Part shown: piece by piece, positions 17,423-24,517 of the stretch
Layout: each line of letters starts with the position of its first letter
Position numbering within the stretch: the stretch's first letter is position 1
Assembly (NCBI GenBank): GCA_965277345.1
Contig: CBDICI010000003.1
Location: forward strand, 62,001 to 126,000
Direction of reading: 5' to 3'
From: CAIOYC01 sp965277345
GTDB lineage: Bacteria; Pseudomonadota; Alphaproteobacteria; Caulobacterales; Caulobacteraceae
DNA: 64,000 bases
Translations under genes and position numbers: made by a program
Notes under the pieces: model-generated
Database searches by the model: none
What the model was told of the DNA's origin: nothing
The model's input: the letters and a program-made list of their open reading frames with translations, nothing else

Positions 17423-17719
17423 ATGGCCATCGACGGCGACTGGAACATCACGGTGAACTCGCCCATGGGCAAGCAGGAGAGCAAGCTCTCCTTCGCCTCC
17501 AACGGCTCGGAGGTGACCGGCACGGCGGCCGCCCAGGGCCAGACCACCGCCATCTCGGACGGCAAGATCGACGGCGACAAGGTGACCTGGAAGGCGGCGA
17601 TCACCAGCCCCATGCCCATGACGCTGGAGTTCACCGGCACGCTGGCGGGCGACAGCCTGGACGGCAGCGTGAAGGCCGGCGCCTTCGGCAGCTTCCCCTT
17701 CACCGGCGTTCGGGCCTAG
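17423..17719 (+). CDS. Small conserved-looking protein of unknown function, 98 residues
   Basis: 98 residues from ATG 17423 with a strong GGAGG 8 bases upstream. No signal peptide, no Cys, no membrane helix. The sequence alternates polar and hydrophobic residues as in a small beta-barrel (DGDWNITVNSPMGKQES, GTAAAQGQTTAISDGKIDGD, TLEFTGTLAGDSLDGSVKAG, GSFPFTGVRA). This pattern is shared by small alphaproteobacterial proteins annotated only as hypothetical. Divergent to ispH with 225 bp between. Function unknown. Confidence 0.75.
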   Translation: MAIDGDWNITVNSPMGKQESKLSFASNGSEVTGTAAAQGQTTAISDGKIDGDKVTWKAAITSPMPMTLEFTGTLAGDSLDGSVKAGAFGSFPFTGVRA

Positions 17720-17729
17720 TTTCAACGAC

Positions 17730-17848
17730 GACTGTCATCCCGGCCGTACCCCGGACTTGATCCGGGGGAAGAGCCGGGACCTCGAGGTAGGTTTGCACTG
17801 GACATGGGGGTCCCGGATAAGCGCGATGCGCTTTCCGGGATGACAGTC
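17730..17848. repeat. Dispersed intergenic repeat with 14-bp inverted ends, copy A
   Basis: Begins GACTGTCATCCCGG (17730-17743) and ends CCGGGATGACAGTC (17835-17848), perfect inverted copies. Inside is a hairpin CCCCGGA-cttga-TCCGGGG at 17749-17767 and the block GGGTCCCGGATAAGC shared with the copy at 62312. No reading frame. It lies between the small gene ending 17719 and prfA and can act as a terminator. Confidence 0.8.
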
Positions 17849-17918
17849 ATGTTGGTGCGAGGGTGGCTGCGCCGCTCCCGCCTTGCCCCCGCCCCGCGGC
17901 GCGGCTAGCTAGCGCGCC

Positions 17919-18995
17919 ATGCGTCTTCCCCAGGCCAAACTCGATCAGGTGCTCGACCGCTTCCGCGAGGTGGAGGCGCGCCTGTCCGCGGCCAGCGACG
18001 GGGCGGAGATCGTCAGGCTCGGCAAGGAATATGCCGAGCTGAAACCGGTGGCGGAGGCGGTGGAGGCGATCGGCCGCGCCCACGCCGAGCTGGCCGAGGC
18101 GCAGGAACTGGCCGAATTCGGCGACATGGAGCTGGCCGCCATGGCGCGCGAGGAGCTGGTCGAACTGAACCAGACCCTGCCGGACATGGAGCGCGGCGTG
18201 GCCCTGCTGCTGGCGCCCAAGGACAAGGACGAGAGCGCCTCCGCCATCCTGGAAATCCGCGCCGGCACGGGCGGGGACGAGGCGGCCCTGTTCGCCGGCG
18301 ACCTGTTCCGCATGTACCAGCGCTATGCCGCCCTGCACGGCTGGCGGGTGGAGGTGGAGGACGTCTCCGACGGCGAGATGGGCGGCTATAAGGAGATCAT
18401 CGCTTCGGTCACCGGCGAGGGCGTGTTCGGCCGGCTGAAGTTCGAGAGCGGCGTGCACCGGGTGCAGCGCGTGCCGGCCACCGAGGCGCAGGGGCGTATC
18501 CACACCTCCGCCGCCACCGTCGCCGTGCTGCCCGAGCCGGAGGACGTGGACATTCAGATCAACGACGCGGACCTGCGCATCGACACCTATCGCTCCTCCG
18601 GCGCCGGCGGCCAGCACGTGAACAAGACCGATTCCGCCGTGCGCATCACCCATATCCCTACCGGCGTGGTGGTGACCTCCTCGGAGAAGTCGCAGCACGA
18701 GAACCGGCGCAAGGCGATGAAGGTGCTGCAGGCGCGCCTCTACGACCTGCAGCGCAGCGCGCTCGACACCGCCCGCGCCGAAAGCCGCAAGGAGCAGGTG
18801 GGCTCGGGCGATCGCTCCGAGCGCATCCGCACCTACAACTGGCCCCAGGGCCGGGTCAGCGACCATCGCATCAACCTGACCCTCTATAACCTGCCCAAGA
18901 TCGTCGAAGGCGAGGCCCTGGACGACATCATCGACGCCCTCATCGCCGACGACCAGGCCGCAAGGCTGGCGCAGCTGGAGGAGGGATGGGGGTAG
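17919..18995 (+). CDS. prfA: Peptide chain release factor 1
   Basis: 358 residues. Class I release factor reading UAA and UAG: the anticodon-like PAT tripeptide is at 186-188 (RVPATEAQ), and the peptidyl-hydrolysis GGQ at 230-232 (GAGGQHVNKTDSAVR). RF2 would have SPF in place of PAT; prfB is at the right end of this window. The length is normal. The common partner prmC/hemK is not adjacent; a GIY-YIG element follows 22 bp after the stop. Confidence 0.97.
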   Translation: MRLPQAKLDQVLDRFREVEARLSAASDGAEIVRLGKEYAELKPVAEAVEAIGRAHAELAEAQELAEFGDMELAAMAREELVELNQTLPDMERGVALLLAPKDKDESASAILEIRAGTGGDEAALFAGDLFRMYQRYAALHGWRVEVEDVSDGEMGGYKEIIASVTGEGVFGRLKFESGVHRVQRVPATEAQGRIHTSAATVAVLPEPEDVDIQINDADLRIDTYRSSGAGGQHVNKTDSAVRITHIPTGVVVTSSEKSQHENRRKAMKVLQARLYDLQRSALDTARAESRKEQVGSGDRSERIRTYNWPQGRVSDHRINLTLYNLPKIVEGEALDDIIDALIADDQAARLAQLEEGWG

Positions 18996-19017
18996 GCCAA
19001 AACTCCTCTCCAAAGTC

Positions 19018-19050
19018 CGTCATCGCCCGGCTTGACCGGGCGACCCAAGC
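19018..19050 (+). repeat. Left terminal inverted repeat of the GIY-YIG element
   Basis: 33 bp with an internal 8-bp stem and CTTGA loop. Matches the right repeat (19360-19392) in inverted orientation with two mismatches. Confidence 0.85.
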
Positions 19051-19067
19051 CACGGCAAGTTCAACCT

Positions 19068-19355
19068 ATGGGTGGCTGGGCCTACATTCTCGCGAACGAT
19101 CCCTACGGGACGCTCTACATAGGCGTGACCAACGATATTTCCCGGCGAGCTTGGGAGCACCGAGAAGGCGTAGGCTCGATATTCTGCCGCAAGTACGGCG
19201 TGACCAAGCTTATGTACTACGAGTTCTTTGAAAACATCACGGACGCGATTCATCGCGAGAAGCGGCTCAAAAAATGGAAACGAGTCTGGAAGATCGCGCT
19301 GATCGAAGAAGCGAACCCACGCTGGGAAGATCTTTACCTTCGACTCAATGGTTGA
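19068..19355 (+). CDS. Single-domain GIY-YIG nuclease family protein
   Basis: 95 residues from ATG 19068 (MGGWAYILAND). The GIY-YIG core is plain: W-A-Y-I-L near the start, then GTLYIGVTND, the catalytic-arginine helix SRRAWEHREG, and a C-terminal lysine-rich helix REKRLKKWKRVWKIALIEEANPRWEDLY. It is the UPF0213-like short form with no DNA-binding module. Such genes are often multi-copy in alphaproteobacterial genomes. It completely fills a 33-bp-inverted-repeat-bounded unit. It may act on the repeat hairpins, but this is not shown. An in-frame ATG at 19032 would start inside the left repeat and is less likely. Confidence 0.85.
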   Translation: MGGWAYILANDPYGTLYIGVTNDISRRAWEHREGVGSIFCRKYGVTKLMYYEFFENITDAIHREKRLKKWKRVWKIALIEEANPRWEDLYLRLNG

Positions 19356-19359
19356 GCTC

Positions 19360-19392
19360 GCTTGGATCGCCCGGTCAAGCCGGGCGACGACG
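19360..19392 (-). repeat. Right terminal inverted repeat of the GIY-YIG element
   Basis: 33 bp; mirror of 19018-19050 with two mismatches; internal 8-bp stem. Begins 4 bp after the nuclease stop codon, so it could also end transcription. Confidence 0.85.
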
Positions 19393-19420
19393 ATTGGGGG
19401 GCGGGTTAGCGAATAGTTTT

Positions 19421-19622
19421 AGCCATCCAGTCGTGATCGAACCCCTGACCGCGAAGGACGGTGGCGGTTTCCTGGCGCGCGTTGCCGGGCTGCATGAGCG
19501 ACGGCGATACGTCGGAAGAAGCCGTCGTCAATGTGCGCGACGCCATCGCCACCTGGATTGAGGCGGCGCAGGACCTCGGCCATACCGTCCCGCAGCCTTC
19601 GCGCACCCTCGCCGCGGAATAG
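19421..19622 (+). pseudogene. HicB-family antitoxin remnant, frameshifted and without a start
   Basis: The first frame reads SHPVVIEPLTAKDGGGFLARV (19421-19483), the HicB partial-RNase-H start. The reading then must shift: from 19485 the other frame gives PGCMSDGDTSEEAVVNVRD, then AIATWIEAAQDLGHTVPQPS, to TAG at 19622. Compared with the family pattern V-P-D-L-P-G-C, eight bases are missing at 19483-19485. No start codon or ribosome site is seen upstream; the GIY-YIG element ends 28 bp before the remnant. No hicA toxin is visible beside it. An intact short ORF from ATG 19494 could make the C-terminal 42 residues. Confidence 0.75.
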
Positions 19623-19668
19623 CGCCAAGTCGGGCGGAGCCTTTTCCAAGCTTGGGCGTAGTGTGGGG

Positions 19669-20397
19669 ATGATCCGTGACCTGATCGAACGAGGCCGCCG
19701 GCTGCTGCCGCCGGGCGTCCGCCCGCTGGTGGTGTTCCTGATCGTCAGCGCGGTGCTGCTGTTCGTCCACCTGGTCGATGAGATGCTGGAGGGCGACGCG
19801 GCGGCGCCGGACCGGGCGATCCTGCTGTTGTTCCGCACGCCGGGCGATCTGGCCAAACCCATCGGGCCGGCCTGGATGCTGCAGTCGATGACCGACATCT
19901 CGGCGCTGGGCGGCTTCACCTTCATCTGGCTCTTCACCCTGGCGACGCTGACCTATCTGGCGCTGGTGCGGCGCTGGCGGGCGGCGGCGGTGCTGTTCGC
20001 CGGGGTGGTGGGGGCGTCGGTGCTGAACGCGGTGTTCAAGCTCAGCTTCCACCGGGCGCGGCCCGATGTCGTGCCGCACCTGACCATGGTGGACAATTCC
20101 AGCTTCCCCAGCGGCCACGCCATGATCGCGGCGGCGACTTATATGACCGTGGGCGCGCTTCTGGCCCATATGCAGCGGCGTATGGCGACGCGCATCTATC
20201 TGATGAGCCTGTTCATAACCTTGGCCATCCTGATCGGGATCAGCCGGGTCTATCTCGGGGTGCACTGGCCCTCGGACGTCCTGGCCGGCTGGCTGCTCGG
20301 CGCCGCCTGGGCGTTGCTGTTCTGGATCGTCGCGCGCAAGGCCGAGGGGGGCGCGGGGGGCGAGGCGGTTTCGGCCTCGCGCATCGCGGTCAGGTGA
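19669..20397 (+). CDS. PAP2-family membrane phosphatase
   Basis: 242 residues from ATG 19669. Five to six membrane helices and the complete three-part PAP2 signature: K124 to RP132 (KLSFHRARPD), PSGH (147-150) and SRVYLGVHWPSD (192-203), with its active-site histidines facing the periplasm. Expected to remove phosphate from a lipid such as undecaprenyl or phosphatidyl phosphate. Its stop overlaps the convergent BrkB-family gene by 8 bp. Confidence 0.9.
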   Translation: MIRDLIERGRRLLPPGVRPLVVFLIVSAVLLFVHLVDEMLEGDAAAPDRAILLLFRTPGDLAKPIGPAWMLQSMTDISALGGFTFIWLFTLATLTYLALVRRWRAAAVLFAGVVGASVLNAVFKLSFHRARPDVVPHLTMVDNSSFPSGHAMIAAATYMTVGALLAHMQRRMATRIYLMSLFITLAILIGISRVYLGVHWPSDVLAGWLLGAAWALLFWIVARKAEGGAGGEAVSASRIAVR

Positions 20398-21415
20398 CCG
20401 CGCCGGCCTCTACCTCGATCTCGGAATTGAGCTCGGCGCCGGCGAGGATGACGATGGTGGAGAGCCACAGCCAGGTCATGAAGCCGACCACCGCCCCCAG
20501 CGATCCATAGGTTCGGTCATAGTGGCCGAAATTGGCCACGTACCAGGAGAAGCCCATGGAGACCACGAGCCACCCCAGGCTGGCGAACAGGCTGCCCGGC
20601 GTGATCCAGCGCCAGCGCGCCCGCTGGCGGGACGGGCCGAAGCGATAGAGCATCGACAGCGAGCCCATGGTGATGGCCAGCATGACCGGCCAGCGCGCCA
20701 CGTCGATGACGCCGGGATAGATCGCCCCATTCCAGCCGAGACCGCGCAGCAGGGCCGGTCCGGACACGATCAGGCCGAGCGACACCAGCACCAACGTCAA
20801 GCCGCCTATGGTGAAAGCCAGCGACATTAGGTTCAGCCCGATCAGCCCGCGCCGCTCCTTGCATTCATAGGCGGTGTTCAGCCCGGCGAAGAGCGCCTTC
20901 ACCGCCCCGTTGGCCGACCAGACCGACAGCAGGAAGCTGACGGCGAAGGCCAGGCCCAGCGGCGCGTGCTTGGCGCTGGCGATGCGGGTCATCTCGTCGG
21001 CCACCAGCTCCAGCGCGGCGTGCGGCAGAAGGCCGGCCAGCACGGCCAGATGCTGGGGCACCTGGCTGGCGTCGGCGAACAGGCCGTAGAGCGAGACGAA
21101 GGCCGCCATGGCCGGGAAGATCGACAGCAGGGCGAAAAAGGCGACGCTGCCCGCCGCCTGCGGAATCTGATCGGCGTTGAACTCGTTCCAGGTGCGCATG
21201 GCGATATGGCGCCAGCCCCGGGCGGGGATGCGGCGGGGCGCCTCGGGGCGCGCGGGCGGCGCGGCGGGCGGCGGGGCCGATATCCGGTAGGCGATCGCTG
21301 CGGTGGCCAGCACCAGGAAGCCGAGCGCCGACAGGCTGCGTTGCAGCGTCGTGGGCAGGGCGGCGCGGGCGGGCTTTACGCTCGGCGGGGCCGTCTTCAC
21401 CTTACGCCTGGCCAC
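20390..21415 (-). CDS. YihY/BrkB family inner-membrane protein
   Basis: 341 residues. After a basic N-terminal arm and a helix (about 26-44), the YihY domain starts at residue 70 (AMRTWNEFNADQIPQAAGSVAFFALLS pattern in two parts), with about six helices and the end motif YGSLGAVVGFMTWLWLSTIVIL. The old name ribonuclease BN is wrong for this family; function is unsettled and a transport or scaffold role is possible. Convergent with the PAP2 gene, overlapping by 8 bp. Confidence 0.88.
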   Translation of the reverse strand: MARRKVKTAPPSVKPARAALPTTLQRSLSALGFLVLATAAIAYRISAPPPAAPPARPEAPRRIPARGWRHIAMRTWNEFNADQIPQAAGSVAFFALLSIFPAMAAFVSLYGLFADASQVPQHLAVLAGLLPHAALELVADEMTRIASAKHAPLGLAFAVSFLLSVWSANGAVKALFAGLNTAYECKERRGLIGLNLMSLAFTIGGLTLVLVSLGLIVSGPALLRGLGWNGAIYPGVIDVARWPVMLAITMGSLSMLYRFGPSRQRARWRWITPGSLFASLGWLVVSMGFSWYVANFGHYDRTYGSLGAVVGFMTWLWLSTIVILAGAELNSEIEVEAGAVT

Positions 21416-21499
21416 CCGCGGTCGTCTCCTGCGCCCTCAGCATGAAAGCGCAGCCGTGGCGGGCGTTCCCGCCCTTGCGGGCTCCATGGGTTCGGAGCC

Positions 21500-21721
21500 T
21501 CAGTTCTGCTTCTTGGCGCCGCCGCCGGTGACGGTGCGCACGCCCGCGCCGGCCACGTCGGCGGTGGCGCCGACCGCGGCGCCGGCGACCTTGGCGGTGG
21601 TTCCCACCGCCGCGCCGGCCACGCCCACGGTGGCGCCCACCACGGTCCCGACCACGCACCCGCCGAGTGCGGGACCGGCGAGGAGCAGGACGGCGAGGGT
21701 GAGACGGGCAGGGCGGGTCAT
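21500..21721 (-). CDS. Small glycine/alanine/valine-rich lipoprotein
   Basis: 73 residues. Signal peptide with lipobox LGGC at about 19-22, so the mature lipoprotein has about 52 residues. The mature part is an imperfect repeat of GA-x-VG-x-A/T (VGATVGVAGAAVGTT, VAGAAVGATADVAGAG), almost without charged residues until the KK near the end. Similar short repeats occur in Caulobacterales envelope lipoproteins. Function unknown. It lies alone between BrkB and pirin. Confidence 0.7.
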   Translation of the reverse strand: MTRPARLTLAVLLLAGPALGGCVVGTVVGATVGVAGAAVGTTAKVAGAAVGATADVAGAGVRTVTGGGAKKQN

Positions 21722-21811
21722 GGCGACCTCCAGGATGCGACGCCCCGCCCTACCACAGGCAAGGTTACCGAAACCCGGCGACCGATGCGCGCAGGTTCGG
21801 GACGGCGAGCT

Positions 21812-22513
21812 TCACGCGGCGTCGACCAGCACCAGTTCGGCGTCGTCGCGGGCGGTGATGGTGAGGGCGCGCTCGCCGGTCACCGCCGCGCCGTCGCGGG
21901 GATCGAGGCGCACCCCGTTCACCTCCACCGACCCCCTGGCCGAGACCAGATAGGCGTGACGGGCGGGGTCGAGGGCGTATTCGGTGACCGCCCCGGCCTT
22001 CAGCGCGGCGCCCAGCACCCGCGCCTCGGCCCGGATCGGCAGCGCCGTCGCGCGGTCCGCCTCGAAGCCGGAGGCCAGCGCCACGAACCGGCCCGAACGG
22101 TCGTCCCGGGGAAAGGGCTTGGCGCCCCAATAGGGTTCGCCGCCGCGCGCGGTCGGCTCGATCCAGATCTGGAACAGCGTGGTCGGCCCGGTCTCCAGAT
22201 TGTATTCGGCATGGCGCACGCCCTCACCGGCCGACATCACCTGAACGTCGCCGGCGCTGGTGCGGCCGGTATTGCCGAGGGAATCCTTGTGGGTGATCGC
22301 CCCTTCGCGGACATAGGTGATGATCTCCATGTCCGCGTGGGGGTGGGGCGGGAAGCCGGACTGCGGCTGGATCTCGTCGTCGTTCCAGACCCGCAGCGCC
22401 CCCCAGCCCATATTGCCGGGGTCGTGATAGCCGGCGAAGGAGAAGTGGTGGCGGGCCTTCAGCCAGCCATGGTCGGCGCCGCCGAGTTTGGAGAAGGGTC
22501 GCTTGTCGATCAT
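21812..22513 (-). CDS. Pirin family protein
   Basis: 233 residues, bicupin. N-terminal cupin carries the metal ligands in FPPHPHADMEIITYV and the later VMSAGEGVRHAEYN and E-rich turn; the GWGALRVWNDDEIQPQSGFPPH pattern (written in pieces) is the pirin hallmark. Pirins bind iron and some show quercetinase activity; the role in this organism is unknown. An inverted repeat (CAGGT, ACCTG) lies about 17 bp upstream of the start. Confidence 0.93.
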   Translation of the reverse strand: MIDKRPFSKLGGADHGWLKARHHFSFAGYHDPGNMGWGALRVWNDDEIQPQSGFPPHPHADMEIITYVREGAITHKDSLGNTGRTSAGDVQVMSAGEGVRHAEYNLETGPTTLFQIWIEPTARGGEPYWGAKPFPRDDRSGRFVALASGFEADRATALPIRAEARVLGAALKAGAVTEYALDPARHAYLVSARGSVEVNGVRLDPRDGAAVTGERALTITARDDAELVLVDAA

Positions 22514-22529
22514 CGCCTGTCCCTCCGTT

Positions 22530-22545
22530 CAGGTAATTGAACCTG
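22530..22545. promoter_or_regulatory. Small inverted repeat upstream of pirin
   Basis: CAGGT (22530-22534) and ACCTG (22541-22545) with six bases between, 17 bp upstream of the pirin start codon. Pirin genes are often controlled by a ligand- or redox-sensing repressor. The arms are short, so chance is possible. Confidence 0.2.
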
Positions 22546-22673
22546 TAACTGTTGCGGATCAGATAGGCGTCCGGCGCGGGTTGTAAAGGGGCCGGCGTTT
22601 CGCGAAGGCGGGGGCGCAACGAAAAAAGGGGCGACGTTTCCGCCGCCCCCGATCCGGGAGAATCAGGCGTCGC

Positions 22674-24167
22674 CTAGCGCGAGGCGATGCCCAGTGAGTT
22701 GGCGGTCTCGCCGGTGTAGCGGCCCGCGGTGAGGTGGTTGTCGTTCTGGTACTTCACCATGGCGCGCATGGTGTCCTGGGTGAACAGGCCATTCTGCGGG
22801 CCGGTATAGTAGCCGCGCGAGGCCAGGGCGCCCTGCAGGCCGGCCACCGCACGGTCGCCGCCGCCGTTGCCGGCCACATAGGCGGGGGCGGGGCTCTCGG
22901 TGATTTCCGACTTGGTGTAGGCGGGCTTCGGCGGCGCATAGGTGGCGGCCGGCACGGGCCTCGTCTCGTCGTCGCAGGTGGTGGTGGTGTGGCACTGCTT
23001 GCCGTGCTTCACATAGACCGGGGCGGGAACCGGCGCCGGCGGCGCATAGACCGGCTTGTGATAGACGGGGTGCGGCCGCGGCGCCTCGCCATAGGTCCGT
23101 ACCGGCGGGGCGTAGTGGTGCACCGGCGGCGGCAGGGCCTCGCCATAGCTCGCCGCGGGCGGCGCATAGTGCGGGCGCTCGTAATTGTCGGCGTGCACCA
23201 CGTCGGTGCGGCAGTCGACCTGCTTCCACTCGAAGCGCGAAGGCGTAACGATCTTGATCTTGGTATAGTCGTTGTAGACCGCCGGGATGGTGTAGGGCTG
23301 GGTGACGTCGCCGCCGCAGACCTTGATCTTCACGTTCTCGAACACCGCGGGGATGATGCGCTTTTCGGTGTGGGCCGGCACATCCACCACCTGGCGGGTG
23401 ATCACGCGGGTTTCCGGCGGCACCGGAATGTCCACGCTGCGGGCCGGGGTCTTCAGCACCTGCTTGGTGATGGTCTTGTATTCCGGCGGCACTTCCACAA
23501 GGCAGAGCACTTCGCCGGTGGGCAGCACCTTGGTGGTCAGGCCGCCGTACTGCGGGTTGTGCTCGATCACGCCGTGGCCGTAGGTCCCGTCGGGCCGCGA
23601 GGTCGGCGCGGCGCCGTAGGAGTTGGCCGCGCCGGGCGCATAGCCGGCGACGGTGGCGCCGGGGCGCCAGGCGGTGAAGCCGTCCTTCACCTTCACCTGT
23701 TCCGAGATGGTCTCGTAGGTGGCGGGGATGGTCTCGGTGCGGGTATAGCCGGGCTTGACCACCACCGTCTCGCTGACCGTGCGATAGGCGGCGGGGATGG
23801 CGATCAGCTCGACCGACTCTTCCTTCACCAGGACTGACTTGTCCTCGATCCGGCACTGGCCGGGGATGACCTTCAGCTCGGTCTTTTCCGGCGAGATCAG
23901 CACATGCTCGGTCACCGCCTCGGTGATCTCGGGCACCAGCACCTTGGTGAAGCACTGGCCGGGCGCCGCATTGGGCGGATAGTCTTCGTTGGTCACCTGG
24001 CCGGGACCGAAGCCCACCGGGCCCGGCGTGCCGCAGCCGCCCGGACCGCACTGGCCGGGCGCGTAGCCGCCATAGGCCATCGGACCGCCCGCCACCGCCG
24101 CGCTGGCCGCGAACGCCAGGGCCACAGCCGCACCGCCGCCCATAAGAACCGAAATCCGCATTCTCAT
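22674..24167 (-). CDS. Exported repeat-rich protein with C-terminal peptidoglycan-binding domain
   Basis: 497 residues. Signal peptide (about 1-26, ending AVAGG), a Gly/Pro/Cys stretch (QCGPGGCGTPGP), then a long middle (about 68-330) of recurring beta-strand units ending in IPA-x-Y or VPP-x-Y followed by -x-T-x-x-x-x-V (IPAAYRTVSETVVV, IPATYETISEQVKV, VPPEYKTITKQVL, IPAVFENVKIKV). A Pro/Tyr/His linker follows (YAPPVRTYGEAPRPHPVYHK). The last 60 residues are a PG_binding_1 domain (AVAGLQGALASRGYYTGPQ, LFTQDTMRAMVKYQ). Probably tethered to peptidoglycan in the periplasm or at the outer membrane. Catalytic residues are not seen. No named family recognised for the middle. Confidence 0.8.
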   Translation of the reverse strand: MRMRISVLMGGGAAVALAFAASAAVAGGPMAYGGYAPGQCGPGGCGTPGPVGFGPGQVTNEDYPPNAAPGQCFTKVLVPEITEAVTEHVLISPEKTELKVIPGQCRIEDKSVLVKEESVELIAIPAAYRTVSETVVVKPGYTRTETIPATYETISEQVKVKDGFTAWRPGATVAGYAPGAANSYGAAPTSRPDGTYGHGVIEHNPQYGGLTTKVLPTGEVLCLVEVPPEYKTITKQVLKTPARSVDIPVPPETRVITRQVVDVPAHTEKRIIPAVFENVKIKVCGGDVTQPYTIPAVYNDYTKIKIVTPSRFEWKQVDCRTDVVHADNYERPHYAPPAASYGEALPPPVHHYAPPVRTYGEAPRPHPVYHKPVYAPPAPVPAPVYVKHGKQCHTTTTCDDETRPVPAATYAPPKPAYTKSEITESPAPAYVAGNGGGDRAVAGLQGALASRGYYTGPQNGLFTQDTMRAMVKYQNDNHLTAGRYTGETANSLGIASR

Positions 24168-24517
24168 TCCCCCTCAAAAGCCAAGCCGCCAACCTCGTCC
24201 CCAGGCGGGCGGTCTGGCTCACTCCATCGTCACCTTAACAGTCTCTTTAGAAAGAGGGGAAGCCTTCTCCTTTCGGGCGAAAAAATGACCTTGCCGTCAT
24301 GAATCCACACCCGGAAGGTCTCACAACTTCCCAGTCAAGACAAATGCTTAGGCTGGAAGCCATGACGATCGGGGGGAGAGCGCGCGGCCCGTTTCCAGAA
24401 CCTTGAAATACGCTGAAATCCGCGGCGCATCCTGCGGCGGGCGTCCCAAACGGCCCTTGCCGCCGCCCGTCCAGGGCCTTAGCCTCCTCCGCAAGACGTA
24501 TAGGGCGGGGCGGGGGA
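24168..24517. other. 350-bp divergent intergenic region
   Basis: Separates the divergent starts at 24167 and 24518. No gene, RNA or clear repeat seen. Contains T/A-rich patches near 24230-24260 and 24330-24350 that may hold promoters, and a purine-rich GGGGCGGGGGA just before the amidohydrolase start. Confidence 0.4.

Larger units (their letters stand above)
19018..19392. mobile_element. 375-bp GIY-YIG element bounded by near-perfect 33-bp inverted repeats
   Basis: The left end (19018-19050) and the reverse complement of the right end (19360-19392) agree at 31 of 33 positions. Each end contains its own palindrome, TCGCCCGG and CCGGGCGA around the five-base loop CTTGA or TCAAG, so each folds as a REP-like hairpin. 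The enclosed GIY-YIG gene starts 17 bp from the left repeat and stops 4 bp before the right one, filling the element. The organisation resembles a transposon or a REP/RAYT unit with a different enzyme. That the unit moves is inference. Confidence 0.65.
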
